From: Gammaproteobacteria bacterium
GTDB taxonomy: Bacteria > Pseudomonadota > Gammaproteobacteria > Pseudomonadales > Cellvibrionaceae
DNA length: 51,410 nucleotides
Direction of reading: 5' to 3'
NCBI GenBank assembly: GCA_025362015.1
Contig: JANYIO010000109.1
Location: 1-51,410, forward strand
Part shown: piece after piece, positions 1 through 10,663 of the stretch
How the letters are laid out: each line of letters begins with the position of its first letter
How positions within the stretch are numbered: position 1 is the first letter of the stretch
The notes under the pieces: generated by a model
What the model saw: only the letters and a program-made list of their open reading frames with translations
Databases searched by the model: none
What the model was told of the DNA's origin: nothing
Program-made: the position numbers and the translations under genes

Positions 1-2
1 TG

Positions 3-535
3 AATCAGACCTTCGATGTCGCCATCCAAACGGGCAAAAGCGCCAAACTTGGTCAGGCGGGTAATGGTGCCTTCAACAAGTTGACCGACTTTAAACTTCT
101 CAACTTTATCGTGCCAGGGGTCACCCTGCAACGCGCGGATCGAGAGACCAATACGCTTCTTTTCTTTGTCAACGCTGATAACTTTGACTTTGACTTCCTG
201 ACCAACTGTCAAAACTTCGTTGGGGTGTTGAACACGTTCCCATGAAAGTTCTGAAAGGTGAACCAGACCATCAGCACCGTTGATATTGACGAATGCGCCA
301 AAATCAGCAATCGAAGTAACGCGACCGGTATAGGTTGCGCCTTCTTCCAACTCGTCAATCACACGTTCCTTGATCGACTGTCGAGACTCTGGGTTGGCGG
401 CACGCTCAGACAAAATCAGGCGACGACGAGCACGGTCCACTTCAATGATACGAACGCTGATCGTTTCGCCAATCATCTTGGCCCAACGGTCAGGTGTATC
501 ACCTTGAACTGAACTGCTTTTAAAGTCATGCAAAA
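3..535 (-). CDS. S1 RNA-binding domain protein, fragment (ribosomal protein S1-like)
   Basis: The reverse-strand frame is open from the window edge to about position 590, but its only usable ATG (474-476) lies inside a conserved stretch, so there is no genuine start. The translation contains two S1 OB-fold repeats, seen as GRVTSIADFGAFVNI followed by GADGLVHLSELSW, and later GTITRLTKFGAFARL. A typical inter-repeat stretch (RIGLSIRALQGDPW) lies between them. S1 repeats bind single-stranded RNA in the ribosomal S1 family. The wording resembles S1 proteins of Chloroflexi or cyanobacteria more than the E. coli RpsA type; this is from memory and unchecked. The sequence looks more GC-rich than the adjoining DNA. 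The 5' part of the gene is missing and replaced by an unrelated gene in another frame. The left end is cut by the window. The upper boundary is approximate. Confidence 0.75.
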
Positions 536-1339
536 ATAACCTAAATGAATAGCTTGCACATGATGACCAGCCCACATTGGCACCGCAATACTATCCCATG
601 CTCGCAAGCGCCCTTTTAATAATCCCGCCGCAATTTTATTACCCTTACCAGCACCATTACCAGCAATAGCTTCATAAGATTTTGCATCAATTTCACCAGC
701 GGTTATAGTCACAATCATTGCCGAATCTGCATGCTTATAAAAAGCAAATGCGGCAAGCTCAGCATCATCTGCATGAGGAGAAATAATTAAAATGCGCTTG
801 TCACAATATGAGGTGTTGCTAAAACCAAGCAAAATCATATTGCCCTCTTGAATACTGCAATATCGGCAAGAAACTTGTATTGGCTCGTTTATTTTTTGCA
901 AAGATTCCAATAGGCGAGTTAAATTAAAAAAACGCTGACCATTCGCACCACGCTCAAAGTATTGTCGCGACACAACCTCTTTAGAACGAAATTCAACATA
1001 AGGATCAAACAAAAAACCTAATCCATTTACCTTTAATGTTATGGGTAAAATACACGTATCAACATTCACAGGAAGAGGAGTCAATAATTTAAATTGATCG
1101 TGGGTTAATGTACCCGCAAAAGATAAGGAAGCGTTAAATGTAAATTTATAGTCACCAACCGGGCTATAAAAAATGTGGTCGACCCACAACAGCGCATGTG
1201 CGACGTAAAATAATATTCCAACTGAAATAGCAATAAAATAATAATGCATTACTATTGCATAAATAACGCAGGCTATTGCAACAATGATCCATGCGAACAT
1301 AAATCTTTTATTAACATTTTGATGTGCGTTACTTTTCAA
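473..1339 (-). CDS. dnpA: PIG-L family de-N-acetylase, DnpA-like, C-terminus lost at junction
   Basis: This 288-residue frame begins with two hydrophobic segments (about residues 13-55), so it is probably membrane anchored. The PIG-L/LmbE signature SPHADDAELAAF lies near residue 187; its His and Asp residues bind the metal in this family of N-acetyl-sugar deacetylases. In Pseudomonas aeruginosa the deacetylase gene dnpA sits beside mig-14 in the LPS core region, and the same pair occurs here with 25 bases between the genes. That context is the main reason for the dnpA name. The last residues (after about MTLKAVQ) run into DNA that codes for an S1 protein in a different frame. The true C-terminus is therefore probably missing, and the stop at 473 is likely accidental. 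Role in envelope glycan modification is inferred. Confidence 0.75.
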   Translation of the reverse strand: MKSNAHQNVNKRFMFAWIIVAIACVIYAIVMHYYFIAISVGILFYVAHALLWVDHIFYSPVGDYKFTFNASLSFAGTLTHDQFKLLTPLPVNVDTCILPITLKVNGLGFLFDPYVEFRSKEVVSRQYFERGANGQRFFNLTRLLESLQKINEPIQVSCRYCSIQEGNMILLGFSNTSYCDKRILIISPHADDAELAAFAFYKHADSAMIVTITAGEIDAKSYEAIAGNGAGKGNKIAAGLLKGRLRAWDSIAVPMWAGHHVQAIHLGYFCMTLKAVQFKVIHLTVGPR

Positions 1340-1364
1340 TATTCATACCTATAATGCGCAATAT

Positions 1365-2282
1365 TTATATGCGATAAACTGGCGCTTGGTGGCACCATAA
1401 CATCTTGTAATCTGCATCCGAGCGTCCAAATGAATAACGCAGCTGCTTGCCTTGTTCCTGCGCAAAATTTTCTGCACACTGAGTATTCAAAAAAGTAAGC
1501 ACACTGCCCGGACTATATTGATTAAAATCAGGGTCTACTCCGGCATTTAAAAACTCAAATGAAATCCATTGTGGTGAGCACGCAAAAAATAACAACTGTA
1601 TTGCTATTGGTCTATCTTTTAAAAACAATACTTTTCCGGTTAAAAAATCTTTTAACGCTTCGAGTTGTTCAGCTAGACGCTCATAGGCTTTTGGTTTTTT
1701 TTGCCAACGCAGTTCAAACAGTTCAACATACCACTTAGCAATATCAGCAGGGGAAAATTCATTTACTTCACGTACAACACCACCAGCCTCTTCGAGTAAC
1801 CGCCACTCCCGAGTTCGATTGTATTGAAATTTTTTCGAGAATTCATTATGGCTATAATTTTTGAGTAAACTGAGCGTTTCTGATTGGCTACGTAAAGATT
1901 TAATCTGCGCAATATGCGTTGCGGAAATATAATCACCTTTAAAATGTAATGGCAGCGCACAAACTCGCGGTGCCAGCGGTAAAATAATTTCCATGTTACC
2001 TAAATCTACTCGCTCATAATGATGCACTCGTTTTAAAGCACGCTTATGACCGGCAATAAAAGAGTTCCAGGTCGGCACAGCACCTATGAGCTTACCATCT
2101 TCAAATCGACCAAAATATCGCAACGGCATTGCAGCCAAGGTGGACACGGTTGCAATAAATTGCGGATGGGTAATAACGCTGCCACCAAAATTTGCATAAG
2201 CACGTTCATAGGCAGCAGAATCAATTTCTTGCCAACCACGTGCATGCCATCTATTTAGCCACTGACAATCTAGTACATTCAT
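1365..2282 (-). CDS. mig-14: Mig-14 family protein
   Basis: This 305-residue protein resembles the Mig-14 family (acetyltransferase/FemAB-like fold), known for roles in resistance to antimicrobial peptides and envelope modification in Salmonella and Pseudomonas. Recognisable blocks include the N-terminal GWQEIDSAAYERAYANFGGS, the middle ELRWQKKPKA and the C-terminal SFGRSDADYKMLWCHQAPVY. There is no signal peptide; a peripheral inner-membrane location is inferred. The gene lies directly upstream of the dnpA-like deacetylase in the same direction, and the two are probably cotranscribed. Length fits the family. The biochemical activity of Mig-14 is not settled, so function should be read as envelope stress or core-oligosaccharide related. 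Confidence 0.8.
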   Translation of the reverse strand: MNVLDCQWLNRWHARGWQEIDSAAYERAYANFGGSVITHPQFIATVSTLAAMPLRYFGRFEDGKLIGAVPTWNSFIAGHKRALKRVHHYERVDLGNMEIILPLAPRVCALPLHFKGDYISATHIAQIKSLRSQSETLSLLKNYSHNEFSKKFQYNRTREWRLLEEAGGVVREVNEFSPADIAKWYVELFELRWQKKPKAYERLAEQLEALKDFLTGKVLFLKDRPIAIQLLFFACSPQWISFEFLNAGVDPDFNQYSPGSVLTFLNTQCAENFAQEQGKQLRYSFGRSDADYKMLWCHQAPVYRI

Positions 2283-2366
2283 TTTGCAACTCTATATTTT
2301 AGCGAAGACAGAGTACCCAAACACATTCATTGGCACAACACCGGCGTAGCGACTAATTTCTGCAAT

Positions 2367-2398
2367 AAAAAAGCCCGCATTTTACTGCGGGCTTTTTT
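2367..2398 (-). terminator. Rho-independent terminator after proB
   Basis: The inverted repeat GCCCGC (2373-2378) / GCGGGC (2387-2392) is flanked by A-run and T-run, so it can act on both strands. It lies just past the proB stop, between proB and the start of mig-14. Confidence 0.85.
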
Positions 2399-2423
2399 AT
2401 TGCTCATTCAATCTGATTTAAAT

Positions 2424-3548
2424 TCAAGGCAATACTAAATTATCGCGATGGATTAATTCGTTGTCATCTTTATAACCTAGTATATCTATAATCTGGCTGC
2501 TAGGTTTGCCGATAATTTTACGCGCCTCATCAGCGTGATAATTCACCAAACCACGGGCTATTTCACGGCCTTCGCTGTCAGCACAAATCACCATATCACC
2601 GCGCGTGAAATCACCGCGCACCTCTTTAACACCAACTGGCAATAAACTTTTACCCTGCTCGCGTAAAACTTTTGCTGCACCGTCATCAAGAATCAAGGTT
2701 CCTCGTGTTTGCAATTGACCAGAAAGCCAACGCTTACGCGCCGCCTGAGGTTTTTGTTCCGCCCATAAAAAAGTGCCAATGTTTTCACCCGCAGCAACAC
2801 GCAATAGAGCATTTTCAATGCGACCACCCACGATAACTGTATCCGCACCCGAGCGCGCCGCAACACGCGCCGCACGCACCTTGGTGATCATGCCGCCACG
2901 ACCAAGCGCACCGCCAGTACCACCGGCCATTTGTTCAAGGCGAGTATCATCAGCGGCAATTTCGCTCAGTAATTTTGCATTGGGATTAGTACGCGGGTCA
3001 CTGTCGTACATGCCTTGCTGATCAGTAAGAATAACCAGCAAATCGGCTTCAATTAAATTTCCAACTAAAGCGCCAAGCGTATCGTTATCGCCGAAACGAA
3101 TTTCGTCGGTGACGACCGTATCGTTTTCATTAATAACCGGCACCACATTTAAACTCACCAACGTTTTTATAGTGGAGCGTGCATTTAAATAACGTTGACG
3201 CGAAGAAAAATCATCGTGATCAAGCAGAACTTGTGCAGTGTGCAAAAAAAAGCGTTGAAATTCGACTTCATAAGTTTGAATCAAACCCATCTGGCCAACG
3301 GCAGCCGCGGCTTGCAACTTATGAATTTCGGTAGGGCGAGTATCCCATCCTAAACGGCGCATACCCGCAGCTACAGCACCGGATGATACCAACACCACCT
3401 CAATACCGCGCAGGCGCAGCTCAGCCATTTGCGCCACCCAACCAGCAATAGCATTAGCATCAAGGCCTTTGCCATCATTGGTCAGCAGTGCGCTGCCAAT
3501 TTTTACCACCCAGCGTTTGGCGTGGGGAATCAAATCTCTTTTACTCAT
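2424..3548 (-). CDS. proB: Glutamate 5-kinase (ProB) with PUA domain
   Basis: ProB phosphorylates L-glutamate with ATP to glutamyl 5-phosphate, the first step of proline synthesis, in the cytoplasm. The 374-residue length matches full-length bacterial ProB. The amino acid kinase domain opens with [17 protein letters not shown] and contains [22 protein letters not shown] and the [18 protein letters not shown] segment. A C-terminal PUA domain covers roughly residues 280-365. It follows obg by 49 bases, the usual gammaproteobacterial order. A strong terminator lies immediately downstream. Proline feedback control is known for the family; nothing in the DNA shows regulation. Confidence 0.97.
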   Translation of the reverse strand: MSKRDLIPHAKRWVVKIGSALLTNDGKGLDANAIAGWVAQMAELRLRGIEVVLVSSGAVAAGMRRLGWDTRPTEIHKLQAAAAVGQMGLIQTYEVEFQRFFLHTAQVLLDHDDFSSRQRYLNARSTIKTLVSLNVVPVINENDTVVTDEIRFGDNDTLGALVGNLIEADLLVILTDQQGMYDSDPRTNPNAKLLSEIAADDTRLEQMAGGTGGALGRGGMITKVRAARVAARSGADTVIVGGRIENALLRVAAGENIGTFLWAEQKPQAARKRWLSGQLQTRGTLILDDGAAKVLREQGKSLLPVGVKEVRGDFTRGDMVICADSEGREIARGLVNYHADEARKIIGKPSSQIIDILGYKDDNELIHRDNLVLP

Positions 3549-3597
3549 AAGCGAGTCGCTAGCGTCTAGTTATTTTTTCTAACCACGGGATGCGTGA

Positions 3598-4824
<1,227 letters not shown>

Positions 4825-4860
4825 TCAATAGGTTAATTAATTGCAGTATATATTATTCAG

Positions 4861-4932
4861 CAAGAGCCGTTCATCCTGAACATCGCCGCTCTTGCGCATC
4901 CATGCGCCCGCGGCATACCGCTCATCCTGAGC
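4861..4932. repeat. Cluster of three short palindromes with CC/TCC loops
   Basis: Three consecutive small palindromes are present: GTTCATCCTGAAC (4869-4881), GCGCATCCATGCGC (4894-4907) and GCTCATCCTGAGC (4920-4932). The first is enclosed by CAAGAGC/GCTCTTG (4861-4867 and 4888-4894). The cluster sits in the rpmA-obg spacer just before the terminator and looks like a REP-type element. Confidence 0.6.
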
Positions 4933-4934
4933 AT

Positions 4935-4969
4935 AAAAAAAGCCCTATCGACAATGACAGGGCTTTTTT
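4935..4969 (-). terminator. Rho-independent terminator after rpmA
   Basis: The stem AGCCCT (4941-4946)/AGGGCT (about 4958-4963) has A- and T-runs on both sides. It lies between rpmA and obg, so rplU-rpmA can be made in excess of obg-proB. Confidence 0.8.
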
Positions 4970-5024
4970 ATTGTTCTTCAATATTCCTGCTCAAATTACC
5001 GAGCAAGGAGACTAAAAGTCAAAA

Positions 5025-5297
5025 TTAAGCAGAAACTGTATTAACAGGAACAATGCTTACGTATTGACGATTAAATTCACCTTTGATTTGGAACTTAACA
5101 TGACCATCAGCCTTGGCGAACAAGGTGTGATCTTTGCCGAGACCAACATTCACGCCAGCGTGAAATTTGGTGCCGCGTTGACGAACAATAATGCTACCTG
5201 CAGGGATCAATTCACCGCCAAAGCATTTAACACCAAGGCGTTTGGAATGGGAATCGCGACCGTTGCGCGTACTACCACCAGCTTTCTTGTGAGCCAT
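5025..5297 (-). CDS. rpmA: 50S ribosomal protein L27
   Basis: L27 reaches the peptidyl transferase centre of the 50S subunit with its N-terminal tail. The 90-residue protein has the typical start [40 protein letters not shown] and [14 protein letters not shown]. No N-terminal cleavable extension of the Firmicutes type is present. The ATG follows GGAGTAGAAT, a good ribosome-binding site. It lies 45 bases downstream of rplU and is surely cotranscribed with it. Confidence 0.98.
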   Translation of the reverse strand: MAHKKAGGSTRNGRDSHSKRLGVKCFGGELIPAGSIIVRQRGTKFHAGVNVGLGKDHTLFAKADGHVKFQIKGEFNRQYVSIVPVNTVSA

Positions 5298-5342
5298 ATT
5301 CTACTCCTCATTAGCCTTACGGCTATTAACCATGGATGGCTA

Positions 5343-5654
5343 TTAACCGTTAATGCCAGTGATTTTCACTTCGGTGAACCACTGACGGTGACCTTGACGC
5401 TTCATTGAGTGCTTACGACGGCGGAATTTAATAATCTTCACTTTGTCGGCACGGCCTTGAGCAATAACTTCAGCAGTTACTGTAACGCCTTCTACAACGG
5501 GAGCACCAATTCTGATTTTTTCGCCGTTAGCAACAAGGTATACCTTGTTGAATTCAACGATGCCACCAGTGGCGAATTCGATTTTTTCGAGCTTAAGGGT
5601 TTCGCCTACCACTACACGATGTTGTTTGCCACCGCTTTCAAAAATTGCATACAT
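5343..5654 (-). CDS. rplU: 50S ribosomal protein L21
   Basis: L21 binds 23S rRNA in the 50S subunit. The 103-residue protein starting at [14 protein letters not shown] matches the family length. The frame is open upstream to 5723, but the extra 23 residues are not part of any L21, so the internal ATG at 5652-5654 is chosen. The C-terminus has the basic block [16 protein letters not shown] and the usual FTEVKITGI ending. It is the first gene of the rplU-rpmA(-obg-proB) cluster; the upstream spacer to 5835 should hold its promoter. Confidence 0.98.
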   Translation of the reverse strand: MYAIFESGGKQHRVVVGETLKLEKIEFATGGIVEFNKVYLVANGEKIRIGAPVVEGVTVTAEVIAQGRADKVKIIKFRRRKHSMKRQGHRQWFTEVKITGING

Positions 5655-5835
5655 ACTTTGCTCCAACCTGTTTATTCCAAAGAGACGCTTGGACTTGGAC
5701 GACACGAAGTAGCTTAGCGACATGCTTGAGCATTTGAGACTAGCGTCGGATACCTGTTTTCAGGGGCGGGGATTGTATGCCAAGCACCGGCTTAATCGCA
5801 AGAAAAAACTTACTAAAACAAGGTTAAGGGCAGAA

Positions 5836-6177
5836 TTAATGCAACATTGCATCATTACGGCTTGCCCACCAGCCGCCTAACTGCCATTCCAACCGTGTAG
5901 GATCTGCAGCACGCAATAAAAGAGCTCCCGTTATCAGCTCTAAATATAACAATTCACCTTTCAAATCCTGCCAAAAGTTTTTAGCGTCATTAGTCAGATA
6001 GTCTCGCACCAACAATGCCTCATCCCGCAGCATCTGCTCCGCCGTTAATTCGAGCTTAACAAAATCTTCTACTTCATGACTCAGGCCTTCTGTAAGTGCC
6101 AACAAGGTGCTGGTATTCTCACTAATTGCACCCGATTCGATCTGGCCTTCCGCATCGTTATTTTTAATGTGATTCAT
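5836..6177 (-). CDS. Short YbeL-like (DUF1451) protein lacking the zinc ribbon
   Basis: This 113-residue protein is acidic and probably helical. It has no Cys at all. Its middle and C-terminal part (KNFWQDLKGELLYLELITGA, DPTRLEWQLGGWW) resembles the segment before the zinc ribbon of E. coli YbeL. YbeL-like genes are commonly divergent from leuS, as here. The paired CxxC motifs at the YbeL C-terminus are absent, so this is either a reduced version or an unrelated protein in the same place. Cellular role is unknown. No signal peptide or membrane segment is seen. Confidence 0.55.
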   Translation of the reverse strand: MNHIKNNDAEGQIESGAISENTSTLLALTEGLSHEVEDFVKLELTAEQMLRDEALLVRDYLTNDAKNFWQDLKGELLYLELITGALLLRAADPTRLEWQLGGWWASRNDAMLH

Positions 6178-6261
6178 GGTAATGGCTCCTCATTAAGATC
6201 AGCAAAAATCCACAAGATATTTAAAAGCTTTTTACCCACTTGCGCGGTACAGCCCTTATAA

Positions 6262-8790
<2,529 letters not shown>

Positions 8791-8874
8791 GCCCATAGAG
8801 CATCGCCATCCAACTAGTTAGTATAGTTAGTAGATTTTTGTTGGATGACGATGCAAAATAAATTTGAGATTTTT

Positions 8875-9453
8875 ATGAAAAAAATTATCAGCTGCTTGGC
8901 TCTTACTTTACTCACCAGCGCTTGCGGTTGGCATTTGCGCGGCGCAGTCGATGTTCCGCAAAATTTATCGCAGCTGTATATTTCTGCGGTAGAAACACGC
9001 AGCACTTCAACGAGCAAATCAACAACCAACTCAACAGCCACATCAACAACGGAGTTAATGAGCGAACTAAGGCAGTTACTAAAAGCCAATCGCATTAGTG
9101 TGGTTGACGATAGCAAAGCTGCTAATTATGAACTTAATATTCTTGAAGAAACCATCGACAAACGCACCACGGGAGTCGGCAACGATGCGCTGAGCAGTGC
9201 TTATGAAATTACACTCAAAGCCAATTATGAAATTCGCACCAAAAATAGTGTACTTGCGACCAAGGCTACAGCTTCAAGTCTGCGCAGCTTCAATTACAAC
9301 ACAGCTTCGATTAGCAGCTCGGCACAAGAAGAAATGCTGCTTATCAAAGAAATGCGACGCGAACTTGTACAACAAATGTTGCGCCGTTTAAATGCCGTGA
9401 TCACACACCCAACCACTAGCAGCGAACCAAGCAATGGCCAAACTGCGCCCTGA
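8875..9453 (+). CDS. lptE: LPS-assembly lipoprotein LptE
   Basis: LptE plugs the LptD barrel and helps insert lipopolysaccharide in the outer membrane. The start at 8875 gives a lipoprotein signal MKKIISCLALTLLTSAC with cysteine at residue 17, followed at once by the hallmark GWHLRG. The upstream in-frame ATG (8845) would put a hydrophilic stretch before the signal and is rejected. After LYIS there is an unusual Ser/Thr-rich stretch (about residues 43-59, TRSTSTSKSTTNSTATSTT) not found in E. coli LptE. The C-terminal RSFNYN and helix with MLLIKEMRRELVQQMLRRL fit the family. The 3' end overlaps holA by 20 bases. Confidence 0.92.
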   Translation: MKKIISCLALTLLTSACGWHLRGAVDVPQNLSQLYISAVETRSTSTSKSTTNSTATSTTELMSELRQLLKANRISVVDDSKAANYELNILEETIDKRTTGVGNDALSSAYEITLKANYEIRTKNSVLATKATASSLRSFNYNTASISSSAQEEMLLIKEMRRELVQQMLRRLNAVITHPTTSSEPSNGQTAP

Positions 9454-10480
9454 ACAATTAAGCGCGGCACTCAATAAAAGTGTGGCGCCTATTTATATCG
9501 TCACCGGTGACGAGCCTTTATTAATTCAAGAAAGCTGCGACATGATTCGTGCTGCTGCGCGCAAAGTAGGTTTTATTGAACGCGATTTGTATCACTGCGA
9601 TTCACACTTTGAGTGGAGCCACGTGCTCGCTTCCGCGAATAGCATGTCGCTCTTTGCCGACAAAAAAATTATTGAATTAAGAATGCCAAGCGGGAAGCCA
9701 AGTGACAAAGGCAAGGTTTTGCAAGAGTATGCACAGGCACCCACAAGCGATAATTTGCTATTGATCATCATCGACAAACTCGATAAAGACGTAGCCAAAA
9801 GTAAATGGTTCACTGCACTAGAACAACAAGGTGTACATATTCAACATTGGTCTGTCACACCCGAAAATTTACCGCACTGGATTAGCCAACGCTTAAAGCA
9901 AGCCGGCCTGCAAGCCGATGGCAATGCAGTTGATTTACTCGCGTCGCGTATTGAAGGCAACTTACTTGCAGCGGTGCAAGAAATTGAAAAATTAAAATTA
10001 CTCGCGCCCGGCAATGTTATCAGCATGGAATTAATGGCTTCAGTTGTAGCCGATAGTGCGCGCTACGATTTGTTTGGCTTATCCGACAAAGCTCTGCATG
10101 GCGATGCAGGCGCAGCCGTTAAAACCCTGCACGGTTTAAAAGCTGAAGGTACCGATGCCATAGCGGTGCTTTGGGCACTCACCCGCGACATTCGCAGCCT
10201 CGTACAAATATCCGTGGCAACAGCTCAAGGTAAAAGTTTTGAAATGGCTGCCACAAAAGCTGGTGTGTGGGATAAAAAGCAACCGCTATTTAGAGCTGCA
10301 CTGCAACGGATTAAACCCGCACAATTGCAACAATTATTGCGCAAAGCCAATGGTATCGACAAAGCCGTTAAAGGCATGCGTGAGGCAGAACCCTGGGATG
10401 AGCTGCTGGATTTAATTTTGAATTTAGCAGGAGTACAAAGTCTCAGCCCCGCAAATGAAAAACTTGGCTTAAAAAACTAG
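9434..10480 (+). CDS. holA: DNA polymerase III delta subunit
   Basis: HolA is the clamp-loader subunit that opens the beta sliding clamp. The 348-residue protein has the expected start MAKLRPEQLSAALNK, IYIVTGDEPLLIQE and RDLYHCD. It continues with the SLFADKKIIELRMPSGKP block and the three-domain layout with a C-terminal helical collar. It starts inside the 3' end of lptE, showing translational coupling. It converges on the RND exporter gene, with only a palindromic repeat element between them. Confidence 0.95.
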   Translation: MAKLRPEQLSAALNKSVAPIYIVTGDEPLLIQESCDMIRAAARKVGFIERDLYHCDSHFEWSHVLASANSMSLFADKKIIELRMPSGKPSDKGKVLQEYAQAPTSDNLLLIIIDKLDKDVAKSKWFTALEQQGVHIQHWSVTPENLPHWISQRLKQAGLQADGNAVDLLASRIEGNLLAAVQEIEKLKLLAPGNVISMELMASVVADSARYDLFGLSDKALHGDAGAAVKTLHGLKAEGTDAIAVLWALTRDIRSLVQISVATAQGKSFEMAATKAGVWDKKQPLFRAALQRIKPAQLQQLLRKANGIDKAVKGMREAEPWDELLDLILNLAGVQSLSPANEKLGLKN

Positions 10481-10544
10481 CCTCTATTCAACAAAAGTCG
10501 TCAACAACTATTCCGACGCTGTCCTATTCACAAATCCATTTAGT

Positions 10545-10643
10545 CGTCATCCTCGCATAGCGGGGATCCAGCTCCTAGTAATGAAATAATTAATTCAAAC
10601 GGAGAGCATTTAAAAACTGGATCCCCGCTGCGCGAGGATGACG
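10545..10643. repeat. Palindromic intergenic repeat element (BIME/MITE-like)
   Basis: Two 27-base arms (10545-10571 and 10617-10643) are inverted copies differing at two positions. They start CGTCATCCTCGC and end GGGGATCCAG. Each arm itself folds (CGC..GCG core). The arms enclose 45 bases of AT-rich DNA. The element lies between convergent holA and the RND gene and has no coding potential. The arm sequence resembles a palindrome widely dispersed in proteobacterial genomes. Confidence 0.85.
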
Positions 10644-10663
10644 GAATAAAAATTATGCAAAAT

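Noticed and set aside
258-512. Plus-strand frame of 84 codons at the left edge
   Set aside because: It is antisense to the S1-domain coding sequence, whose translation is clearly conserved.
5655-5723. N-terminal extension of L21
   Set aside because: The 23 extra residues have no counterpart in ribosomal protein L21, which begins [11 protein letters not shown].
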